DNA from: Zygaena filipendulae
Lineage: Eukaryota > Arthropoda > Insecta > Lepidoptera > Zygaenidae
DNA length: 64,000 nucleotides
Direction of reading: 5' to 3'
Assembly (NCBI GenBank): GCA_907165275.2
Contig: OU015652.1
Location: 1,193,001-1,257,000 of the forward strand
Under the pieces are notes generated by a model. The model made no database searches and was not told the origin of the DNA. It saw only the letters and a list, made by a program, of their open reading frames with translations. How positions within the stretch are numbered: position 1 is the stretch's first letter; every line of letters begins with the position of its first letter. The position numbers and the translations under genes are program-made. Positions 53,164-62,988 of this stretch are shown piece after piece.

Positions 53164-54190
53164 TATTACTCCCGGCGGAGAACAAAATAGAAAATATTGT
53201 TATGTTATTCTCAAAGATCATTAATTAATCTAGCTGCTAGCACAATTAATTAGCCAGACTGTACTAGCCTAAACTTAAATTCTTTTTGGACTTTGGAATT
53301 TACGTGGTATTTACCCACAGTATTTACCACATAATTATGTTTTATTATACTCTTTGGTTATGACCTAATCTACGCCTAAGACATATTAATAAAACTGATA
53401 TGCAGATGCACAAACTACTGAGAGAGAGATCACCTCGATCTATTACCGTAACCATTTAGATGACATCACAAATTAACTGACAAACAAACAGCTGATTCTA
53501 CTTTTTCGCGTGTTTTCCGAGATGCGTTTCTCTCAATGCGTATCTTGAAACGTACATGTAAACCATATGTAAACTTTCGCGATTTATCACATTTAATTCT
53601 GCCAAGGAATTTGAAAATGGTGGAATCTCAGAAGAATAACTTATTCTTCTGAAGCGTCATTTACACTCGCGTACGAGCAACGAGGCGAACCACGCGGCGA
53701 GCCCCGAGCAGGCCTTAGAATCATCCATACAACGACCAAAATTTTAGAGTGAAAGAGAAAAAAAAACGACCAATGCCTTAGAGAGAAAGAGATAGAACGG
53801 TGTCTACGCCACAGATTACAAGATTTGTGCGATATATTTTTTTTATTGTTTTTGCAGACGTAACTTACTGTTAAATCGGATTTCAAAGATGCAGAATGGA
53901 ACCCTTACTGCTTGTTTTAGCAAGCTATGTAATTATAAGATTGCATTACTAACGTTTAATTTTTGTGTGAAATTATTAAAGAGAGGTAGACATAATTTTA
54001 AAAAAGGCGTCTGCAATCACAACCTTGAAGATTAAGATAGCGGGTAGGTAATGATTGAAAATTGCGATGCAGTTTTATTGGCTAGAATAAAATTGTAAGA
54101 AAACTGCCTTTTTTCTGCTGACTTGCAGTTCAAATATAGATCGTATCATGTATGCAATCACCGCCATAATTATACATAATCTTATCTTAT
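53164..54190. other. Upstream of COA8, no gene seen
   Basis: Contains the probable COA8 promoter and, at 53,630-53,720, a short GC-richer patch with palindrome AGAATAACTTATTCT. Nothing coding was recognised. Confidence 0.35.
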
Positions 54191-54194
54191 CTTA

Positions 54195-54400
54195 ATATAT
54201 ATAAATCACGCGTCACGTTGTTTGTCCGTGATGGACTCCGAAACTACTGAACGGATTTTGATAAAATTTTGTGAACATCTATAATATGGTCCAACAAGAT
54301 AGGATAGTTTTTATCCCAGAATTCCTGCGGGAACTCCAAAATTAATGCGGGGAACAGCTAATCACCGTAAACTACTGTCAGGGGTACAAAGAAGGACATA
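54195..54400 (+). mobile_element. Helitron-like sequences abutting a THAP fragment
   Basis: ATTCCTGCGGGAACTCCAAA and GCGGGGAACAGCTAAT close one copy near 54,360. A second scrap (GTCAGGGGTACAAAGAAGGA, ATAGAGTACTTTG) runs directly into the THAP-like sequence at 54,413. Confidence 0.55.
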
Positions 54401-54407
54401 GAGTACT

Positions 54408-54807
54408 TTGTCCATCCAAGGGCAACAATAAATTATATCGTTTCCCTACGGACAACCGTTTGGCAGATGCTTGGCATGATATTCTATTTAGTAAACCTGG
54501 CGTTAAGATCAGTGGTGTTAAAAGGATTTCCCAAAGCATAATTATGTGAACTGAATTTTGAAAATATACATATAATTTTTTATTCAAAACTCTAGTGCTA
54601 CATAGCAAAAAAAAATTAGTACCTAATGAAATAATATTAAAAAATATTATTATTGTCTTAATTTTTTTAATTTTACAGTGTTTGAAGTGTTTTGATGAAC
54701 AGAACCCTTATCCTAAGAGCGGCTGTAACAAGCTATGTTTTTATTGCTATACTTTGACAAACGTAGTAGAGGTAGAGGCTGTATTCCAAACTGACAGTAA
54801 TTTATAG
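54408..54807 (+). pseudogene. THAP zinc-finger gene fragment, copy 1 (5'-truncated)
   Basis: Reads SKGNNKLYRFPTDNRLADAW, then HDILFSK and GVKISGVKRISQ, the AVPTIF-preceding part of a THAP C2CH DNA-binding domain. The first Cys pair is replaced by Helitron-derived sequence. A 4-base insertion shifts the frame before the second zinc pair, whose His has become Asn. A second block at 54,680-54,740 (after an ACAG) matches 58,473-58,552. Homologous to 57,980-58,552. Confidence 0.6.
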
Positions 54808-55530
54808 AAGAAATTGTTCGTTATGATATGAACCAGCTGACGATTTAGTGATCGTAACAACCAATCCAAAGTCATAAAAAAAAACATTTGATTTGATTGG
54901 ATTTGATTCGACATAGTTACCTTGAACCATAGGAATCTTTCAATTTTTTGTTGAGTTGAGTTGCTTATAAATATCTGACTTGGCTGTATGAATTTACTTT
55001 TCATTGCCTTCTTAATCAACGCTTTTTCATCATTTTAAAAAAGATTGTAAAATTTCTTCTAAAAAATTTCTGATTTTCATTTTTATAAAAAATTCTTACT
55101 TACGCATTTGTAATCTAAATTTATACGCATTATTACTCATAAGCATTATTTTTATGCGTAGGATTCAATTTATTAGACGTATTTTAACTTCTAACGGTAA
55201 AATACAGCGCCTGAAAAGATTGGTGAGTTACAATTTCTACTTTACATGATTGTTTCATTTCTGACTATTTGAACCTATTTTTGGCTTCATACTATGTATC
55301 CAAACTCCGGATCTTCTAGATTTTTACAGATTTTGTATAAAGTTAAGTTAGTATGGGTGTCGTAGGTTAGAATGCAGTATGCACATATGCATCAGTTTGC
55401 GTTCCATCCCAAACTCCTATAACATCGTGGCTATCGTTTGTAGAATTTGTTTCCCGTTTCCATATGTTGCGCCAGGTCCATTCATCGCCGCAAGGCTGCC
55501 AAAGGCTAATCCAGTAACAATTCATTATGC

Positions 55531-56025
55531 TACGTTCACACGCGCGCCGTGCAGCCCGGCGGGCTGCCTGGCGGGCTGCGCGGCATGCAGCCCGTCCCGG
55601 GCCGGCGGACATTCAAGCTGTTTACACGCACGCCGTCGTGTCAGTCAGTGCCAGAATGGCGAGCAGCGAGGATCTCGGTGTTGTTGCTGCCATATCCTTT
55701 GGCTTAACTTATTTTTATTGGAAAAAGAAACAAAATTATGAACGACGGAGAAAAAGAAAAAGACTGCAAAGAATGAATGAATGAATGAATGAATGAAGAT
55801 CCACTCGTCGCGAAAGCGCGGGACAGACTGACTGCCCGCGCGCGTGTAAACAGTCACCGGGCGCCCGCACATTCATCCTTTGAACTTTGCCAAAAAACCG
55901 ACACTTGCCCGATTCGCGGCATTCACGTTCACAGGCGCGTTCACGGGCTCGGGCGTACCGTTTACACGCTCGTGAATGTGAATGTGCACGTTGAATGTAG
56001 AGTTGAACGCACGCGTGTGAACGTA
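55531..56025 (+). mobile_element. Harbinger-like element with GC-rich ends
   Basis: TACGTTCACACGCGCGCCGT at the left and GCACGCGTGTGAACGTA at the right are inverted ends. Inside, a frame starting at 55,656 reads MASSEDLGVVAAISFGLTYF, then KKKQNYERRRKRKRLQRMNE, similar to N-termini of PIF/Harbinger nucleases, and stops in an (ATGA)n microsatellite at 55,772-55,796. The catalytic domain is missing. Confidence 0.5.
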
Positions 56026-56174
56026 CCAAAATCTTTACCATAATTTGTGTTATACTCTTGGTTTCTCATGTTAGTTGTGTGTTGTGATATAAGTATTTTT
56101 TTTTAACCCAGTTATCATTATTTACTAACTACTACTACTGATGTGTCGATGTTACTATGTGTCTATGGTACCTA

Positions 56175-56374
56175 GGTACTATTATTATAAAGAGGTAAAG
56201 TTTGTTAGTTAGTAAGTTTATAGGGGGTAATCTCTGGATCTACAGAAGCGATTATAAAAATTATTCCACCATTAGAATGCTACATTATCCATGAGTGACC
56301 AAGGCTATATTGTAACCCGGAATTCCCACAGAATCTCTGAAATTACTGCAGGTGACAACATGGGAAACAGCTAG
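56175..56374 (+). mobile_element. Helitron-like element
   Basis: GGGGGTAATCTCTGGATCTA, ATTATCCATGAGTGACC, decayed hairpin, CTAG at 56,371-56,374. Confidence 0.6.
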
Positions 56375-56799
56375 TATGTAGTAATTATGTATACCTATCT
56401 ATTGTTATTTGTATTTAAGCTGTCTATTCAGCTGACTGTCTATTTATGTGTATTAAAGTATAATTTATATCTCCTAAGTTTGTATTTTATGTGATTTTTG
56501 TTTATCAATTACTTGTTTATAAGTTTGAATATAAAATATCTATACATATTATAATAAAATTGTAACAGGTTGATGTCTGTACATGGGAGATAAATTAGAA
56601 AAATAAATTTAGGCGACACTATGAGTGATATAGAAGTAAAAAATACCGTTTTATGTTTGTATTCATGCTACGTAAAACCTGCTTCACCAAAATGAATGTG
56701 GTTTCTTTTGTTGTATTGCTAAGGGTCTAACTTAGATACTCATGTTTTGATTTTTTCGAAATTCCATCTGGAACTCGAGATATTAAAAAAAATGCTTAG

Positions 56800-57469
56800 A
56801 TGATTGTTGATGTTTAGATCACGCAAAAACGGTTGAATTTGGTTGAAATTTGGCATGCACGTCGTCAGGGGTACAGAGAAGGACATAAGGTACTTTTTAT
56901 CCCGGAATTCCCGCGGGAACTCCCAAATTACCGCGGGTGAAACCATGGGGCACAGCTAGTCCTACTAACATTGTCTCATAATATTGTCATATATATAACT
57001 ATATACCTTTTTTTGTTAAATCATGTTTGTATAAAATAATTGTAATTGTGTTGTCTCTGTGTCCAAATAAATGCCTTTTCTTTCTTTCTTTCTAATATTA
57101 TAAATGTGAAAGTGTGGATATTTGGATGTTTGTTACTCAATCACGCAAAAACGGCTGAACGGATTTGGATGAAATTTGGGGTACAGAGAAGGACATAGGT
57201 TACTTTTTATCCCGGAACTCCCGCGGGAACTCCGAATTTACCGCGGGTGAGACCGCAGGGCACAGCTAGTCCTACTAATATTATAAATGTGAAAGTGTGG
57301 ATGTTTGGATGTTTGTTACTCAATCACGCAAAAACGGCTGAACGGATTTGGATGAAATTTGGCATGCACGTTGTCAGGGGTACAGAAAAAGACATAGGGT
57401 ACTTTTTATCCCGGAATTCCCGCGGGAACTCCAAAACTACCGCGGGTGAATCCGCGGGGCACAGCTAGT
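56800..57469 (+). mobile_element. Three Helitron-like elements in tandem
   Basis: Copies end with CTAG at 56,956, 57,266 and 57,465. Copies two and three are nearly identical, each starting TCCTACTAATATTATAAATG-like and carrying AAACGGCTGAACGGATTTGG, CCCGGAATTCCCGCGGGAAC and CCGCGGGTGA. Copy two lacks a CATGCACGTTGTCAGG segment present in the others. Confidence 0.75.
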
Positions 57470-57510
57470 TACCTATAATTGTGGAAGTGTGGATGTTTGT
57501 TACTCAATCT

Positions 57511-57560
57511 AGGTAGCCTATGTTCTTTTCCTTTGACATGGAAAAGAACATAGGCTACCT
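57511..57560. repeat. Perfect 20-bp hairpin
   Basis: AGGTAGCCTATGTTCTTTTC and GAAAAGAACATAGGCTACCT surround a 10-base loop. It sits between a Helitron copy and a MITE remnant; GAACATAGGCTAC resembles Helitron body sequence, so a folded-back copy is likely. Confidence 0.8.
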
Positions 57561-57589
57561 CTTTATCTCCGAAATTAACGCGTTATCAA

Positions 57590-57697
57590 CATTTAAAAAA
57601 AGAAAATGTTGATACAAAATGGCGCTCCTACTTTTAAAACACGATTTACTCAAAATTTCTCCAGTGTGGGTTAACACACTATTGCTTATCTATGTCC
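57590..57697. mobile_element. MITE, TGGACATAGATAAG family (partial)
   Basis: AACATTTAAAAAAAGAAAATGTTG, then ATGGCGCTCCTACTTTTAAA and the terminus TATTGCTTATCTATGTCCA. Confidence 0.7.
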
Positions 57698-57979
57698 AAA
57701 TATCTTTTAAGTAATGAGGCAACCCCTTTTTTCTGTTTCATTTATTACTTTTTACTTATTTCATTTTTAAATTTTAATTATTGTTAAATCTATTTTTTAA
57801 AAAAGAATATTTGATTTGATTTAAAGAACCACCTCAACTTTTCCATTTATTAGTGGGTATTTATTTTGAAATACTTTTTGTATTATTTTGTGTAGCAAAA
57901 TATATATCCCAACATCACTTTAGTTTTCATATATCTAGTTTCAGATGCCTAATGGACTTTTTTCTTTATTTACAGACAA

Positions 57980-58552
57980 TGCCCTACAAAAACTGCATGA
58001 TCCCTAGCTGTTCATCTAAGGGCAACAACAAATTATATTGTTTTACTATTGATAACCATTTAACAGATACTTTGCATGATATTCTAGTTAGTAAATCGCC
58101 TGGAATTAAAATCATTGGTGTTAAAAGGATTTCTCAATGAATATGTAAACTGCACTTTGAAAATTATACAAAATTGGGAGGTAAATGGCAAAATAAATGC
58201 TATTTCAACCTTTTTTACCCAAGAAGAGATAAGGGTTGGCAAGCCCTCAAAGCCCGTTAGTATTGGTAAGTGTCTAAGCTGGTATGATATTAAAATATCT
58301 ATAGAAATATAGTATGATTGATTACAATTGTAATAGCAACGCTGTAAAGATGTTGCATTATAATTATATAATTTTTTTGTCATATACTCCAGAGTAACTA
58401 AGCTACATACATAGCAAAAAAGTGTCTGAGTAATCAAGTTCAAAAAAATTAAAAATCTTTTTAATTTTATAGTGTTTGAAGGTTTTAATGAAAAGAAACG
58501 TTGTCCTGAACTAAGAGCTGCTGTAACTCAAAAAAGGCCAGTTGATCATACA
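57980..58552 (+). pseudogene. THAP zinc-finger gene, copy 2 (stop in the finger)
   Basis: After a TTTACAG acceptor-like site, ATG at 57,980 opens MPYKNCMIPSCSSKGNNKLY, then the HDIL and IGVKRISQ segments; TGA at 58,138 interrupts the frame. The next codons in the same frame read ICKLHFENY. Thus C6-x4-C11 and C-x2-H, the zinc ligands of a THAP C2CH finger, flank the premature stop. A second exon-like block at 58,473-58,552 (TATAG acceptor, CATACAG/GTAATT donor) resembles 54,680-54,740. The stop could be a true mutation or an assembly error; the parallel decay of copy 1 favours pseudogenes. Confidence 0.65.
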
Positions 58553-59000
58553 GGTAATTTGCTTGGAACTCTTAATGAAATGAATTCATTTTCTTACAAA
58601 CTCCACTTGAACTATTCTGTATTTCTGTACGTTAAAAACTTTATTTAGGGATTCTATAAGGATATTATTGCACTAGGTTCTTGCTTCAGCAGTCCAAAAT
58701 AATTATTTTTGCATTTCAATTTTGTGTTTCTTTTGTCTGTATGCATGTTATGTGCATTCTGCTAAAATGACTAAACGGAGTTGGAAGGATTTTCATGGTA
58801 GCCAAGTAACTACCATGAAAAAACTTATGAGTATAGAGTTGTGCAAAATGCAGATATCTGGATGGTGTGTTGGTTATGTAATTTAGAAAAAACCAAGTAG
58901 AATATACTTTAATGCCAGCAACCATATCCAATTATAGAGTTTTTAAAAATAGTTTAAAGTCTTTGATAATAATAATTGAGCTATGGTACTTATTTATCTA
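58553..59000. other. No gene seen
   Basis: AT-rich DNA with a small inverted pair TCATGGTAG and CTACCATGA near 58,792-58,820. Nothing else recognised. Confidence 0.35.
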
Positions 59001-59190
59001 CTAGCTGTGCCCTGCGGTTTCATCCAAGGTAATTTCGGAGTTCCCGCGGGAATTATGGGTTAAATGTATCTACCTTCTCTGTACCCCTGACAACATGTAT
59101 GCAAAATTTCATGAATATCTGTTGAGACGTTAAAGCGTGAAAGCGTAACAAACAAACTCAATTTCGCATTTATAATATTAGTAAGGATTT
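59001..59190 (-). mobile_element. Helitron-like element, subfamily A
   Basis: CTAG at 59,001, GAGTTCCCGCGGGAATTATG, TCTGTACCCCTGACAACATG, AAAGCGTGAAAGCGTAAC. Confidence 0.65.
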
Positions 59191-59295
59191 ACAGATTAAA
59201 TTTTTTTTTACCTAGATCAATAAAAAAAACTGACTATTTAAGAAATAAATTACGATGTTTGATAATTCTTAATAGTAATATACTACGTTATTACT

Positions 59296-59481
59296 ATAAA
59301 TGCGAAAGAGACTTTGTTTATTTGTTTGTTTGTTATGCTTTCACACCTTAACGGCTCAACCGATCATCACGAAATTTTGCATGCACGTTGATAGGGGTAC
59401 AGAGAAGGACATAACTTTTTATCTCGGAATTCCCGCGCGGACTATGAAATTACCGCGGGTAAAACTGCGGGGAACAGCTAA
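59296..59481 (+). mobile_element. Helitron-like element, subfamily A
   Basis: ACTATAAATGCGAAAGAG start, CACCTTAACGGCTCAACCGA, ATAGGGGTACAGAGAAGGAC, hairpin and CTAA end. Opposite to and facing the 59,001 copy. Confidence 0.65.
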
Positions 59482-59589
59482 TGTACAAATAAATTGAATA
59501 GTTTTCTGTATTTATCTTTTAAGACTAATGTCTATTACAAAAACCTCCTCGTAACATCTCCATGATAGTAAAATTAGTGACCTTATTAT

Positions 59590-59665
59590 AAATTCTTTAA
59601 AAAAAAACATACATACAGCCGAATTCAGAACCTCCCCCTTTATGGAAGTTGGTTAAAAATACAGT
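59590..59665 (+). repeat. Terminal fragment of the GGAAGTCGGTT element
   Basis: ACATACATACAGCCGAATTC, then CCCCCTTTATGGAAGTTGGT; same 3' terminus as the element ending at 6,605. Confidence 0.55.
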
Positions 59666-59892
59666 TAGAATATTTTCTAGAATTAACTTTATTATTAACG
59701 TTAAATTTCCGATTGATTAAACGTTGATTTTTTCAATCAATTAAACTGTTGATTGAACTACTGAGAATAGATCTGACATTTACTTGGCCGGATTGTCATT
59801 TTTATTGTTTGTTTAATTTTTCCTAAATAAAAATATACTACGCAATTGTCCCAACTTTCTTTTTATTTCATTTGATCATAATCTTTTTTTAG

Positions 59893-62755
59893 GTTTACAT
59901 GGACTCGATTATTCATCGCTCACAGCAACGCGACCGATGACGAAGACGACAGCACAGCCCTCACACAGCGCAGCTCTCTCCAAACACAGTAAGAGTGCCA
60001 GTGTATTTCTGATACCTACTTTGTAAATATATCTCTTGTACAAAGGTACTCGGAAAAATGTACCCAACCATGACAGCTTTAAAATATTTATTACTAGCTG
60101 TTCCGCGCGGTTTCACTCTCATTAATTTTGGAGATCCTGCGGGAATTCCAGAGTAAAAAGTACCATATAATTATGTCTTTCTCTGTACCCCTGACAAGGT
60201 GTACATATGCAAAATTTCATGATCGGTTGAGTAATTAAATCGCAAAAGCGTAACAAAATACTTTTTCCAAAATATATCTTTTATACAAAGATAAAAGTGC
60301 ACCCAACTATGACCACTTTAAAATATCTATTACTAGCTGTTCCTCGCGGTTTCACCCGCATTAATTTTGGAGATCTTGCGAGAACTCCGGAGTAAAAAGT
60401 ACTTTGTCTTTCTCGGTACCTATTCCTGAAAACGTGTATGCAAAATTTCATGATGATCGAGTTGTACTTTGTCCGACACTTATTTTTCAACTAATTTACA
60501 CACAACTTTGGCAATCCATATACCTAAACTTTCCTAATGGATCACTCTATCTAGTGGTGAAAACCGAATAAAAATCAGTTACTTAATCTTCGAGTATATC
60601 GTGAACAAACAGACAAAACGCAACGAGGGACTTTGTTGTATAATATGTAGTGATTAGTGATAATATGTACATTCTATCATTTATACGAACGATAATATCT
60701 AAAATGAAAAAGGACTATTTGTGAACATGTCTAGTGACAAAGTGTTCAAATTTTGATTATAAAGTATTATTTTTTCGTAGTAAAAAGAACCTACTAAGCA
60801 GTGTCAAACTAGAGATACAAAATAATGCATTTTTTTACTGTACACATACCATCTCGAACTGGAAAGGAGAATACATCTTCTGGGGCGCTAAAAGTGTAGA
60901 CGAAAAATATTATCGCAATGCGAAAATATGTGCCACATAACATTTGATCATCGTTTTTTTTCAGACATGAACTCGAATGTTTGTCGCACGCGGCACCGGC
61001 CCGGCCCTGGCGATGGCGACAACGACATCGACGGCGACAACTACTTCAGTTCCCCAGGAACTGATGCAATCATCATCATCATCGCCGCCAACAGTGCGAC
61101 TGTGCGTTGGATCTCAGCTGAAAATCCAATCCATATTTCTTACTCACGATAGAATTGAGAAATATAATATGCATTCAGTATTAGTTATACACGTAACAAT
61201 AATATTGTGTGCATGTGTAGCATGTAACTCTGAATTAACGCAGATGAAACCGTAGCGAACAGCTAGTCTATAGATCTAGTATATACATATAGGTAAAATT
61301 GAACTGTCTGTTTGTAATTCCAAATTAACAGCTTTCACTAAATGCATATTATAAAAGTATTAACGGTACTTATATTAGAAAAAAAAAACATTTTTAAATT
61401 TTTGTTTGTCTGTTGGTTCCAGCTAATCTCTGAAACGGATAGACCGATTTTAACAGGACTTTCACTGGCAGCTAGCTAATGTTATAAGAAGTAACTTAGG
61501 CTACTTTTATTTAAAAAAAATAGTTCCTGCGGGAATTCTGAAACTCACGCGGGTGAAACCGCGGGGTACAGCTAGTTAAATAATAATACTATAAATAAAT
61601 GTGAATGTGAGTTTGTTACGCTTTCACACATTAACTATTCTACCAATCCTCATAAAATGTTGCACACACGTTCTCAAGGATACCGAAAGGGATCGCGGGA
61701 ACTTCAAAATTAACGCAAGGAACAGCTAGAGTCATAATGGAAAATCGTGTTTTTTTTAAATTTCAGAATGTGGGTGAAGCTATGTCATAGACGGGGAATT
61801 CCAGAAATACTTTTTTGTGACCAGTGATCCACCTTCCAAGCTGCATAAAGAGTTTTCGGGATGATGCCTAGAGAGCGTAATTGAATGATGCTACATTTGA
61901 GCTTAAAGGTATATTTATATTTCTACATAGTATGTATAAAACAAAGTCGCCTCCTGCCGTCTGTCCCTCTGTACGTTTATCTTTTAAACTAATCTAATTT
62001 TTTAAACTACGCAACGGATTTTAATTTCTCGTCAATAGATAGATTGACTCAAGAAAAAAGTGAAATATAACGATAATAATTGTTAAAGATTTCGGAAGAA
62101 ATCAAGCTAAGCTCTTTCCTCGAAAATGCTCCCGTGCGACGCCGGGGTGGATCGCTTATTTTATATACAGCAACTCTTTAATCCCCAACAACTAAAATAC
62201 TGATAATATAATATCTATACTCTCATACACTAGCAGAACTCAAAACATTGATTTTTAGAAATGGTTTTGATTTGTTTTATACTTGTACTATACAAGAGCT
62301 ACTTAACGGAATTTATTGGTGTTTTGATGACAGGTGCCTTCCATAAAGTTTTATCCTAACATAGGTAACTATACTTTGTTTTATCGCACTCGATGGTATA
62401 AACTGTAGATGGGCTGTGCGTTTTCTGCTGCCTGCTTTTATACACATAGTGTTTTGTATACATAATGTTTTATATGCAAGAAGTAAGGACATGTATATTG
62501 TATCGCATGCAATTCACAGAAAGAAAATATAATTATAAAAGTATTACATTTAACAATAAGACAATTAGGGTAGTTGTACTGCCAAAATATTATTTTGTCA
62601 ACACAGTAGGAAATTTTCACATTTTGCAATGATTTTTATTACAGGAAGGCATGGGGATAGTCGACCTGTATCGAAGACTATGCGAGACATGGCGGAAGCA
62701 GTGCTTCGACCGACATGTCAACGGTTCGCGGAGCTGCTCGCCCGGAAAATTGAGG
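59893..62755 (+). CDS. Candidate three-exon segment of an unrecognised gene (weak)
   Basis: Three exon-like blocks have good acceptors and matching phases. 59,893-59,988 (TTTTTTTAG acceptor, GTAAGA donor) reads LHGLDYSSLTATRPMTKTTA. 60,965-61,093 (TTTTTTTCAG acceptor) reads MNSNVCRTRHRPGPGDGDND. 62,645 onward (TTTATTACAG acceptor) reads RHGDSRPVSKTMRDMAEAVL, then RPTCQRFAELLARKIEG, and runs into a MITE at 62,753. The blocks are GC-richer than the introns. No family is recognised and the first start is not seen, so this may be part of a longer gene, a non-coding transcript or coincidence. Confidence 0.3.
60010..60480 (-). mobile_element. Tandem duplication, about 240 bp, containing Helitron-like copies
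   Basis: The units 60,020-60,250 and 60,270-60,480 share not only Helitron sequence (CTAG at 60,094 and 60,333, ATTTTGGAGAT) but also the flank ACCCAAC-ATGAC-TTTAAAATAT. The second unit therefore arose by duplication, not insertion. Confidence 0.6.
61210..61729 (+). mobile_element. Three Helitron-like copies
   Basis: A 3' scrap ending CTAG near 61,264; a full subfamily B copy at 61,285-61,575 (AACAGCTTTCACTAAATGCA, ACGCGGGTGAAACCGCGGGG, CTAG); and a subfamily A remnant to 61,729. Confidence 0.6.
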
Positions 62756-62988
62756 GCCTATTATGTAACTTTTGTTTCTATAATTTTTCGGTCGCAATCA
62801 AAAACATGGCGGTTTTGCGATTACAATACATATTATGCAGGTTTTGACACCTAAAATATCTAGTAATCAACCAAAATTATCATACTTCAAAAGTTGAATC
62901 TGCCTAAACATGATTAATTAATCACAAAATCGCAATTTTTCTGATTTAAACTGAAATATGATAGCAACAAAAGTTACATAATTACCCT
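62753..62988. mobile_element. MITE, ATTATGTAACTTTTGTT family
   Basis: CTATTATGTAACTTTTGTTT at the left and CAACAAAAGTTACATAAT at the right; interior GCCTAAACATGATTAAT matches (inverted) the GTTTAGGCAG region of 38,683-39,131. It abuts the third candidate exon. Confidence 0.7.

Noticed and set aside
55367..55741. Frames of 81-120 codons around a GC-rich patch
   Set aside because: They cross the end of the Harbinger-like element and share no consistent reading with it; the GC palindromes explain the openness.
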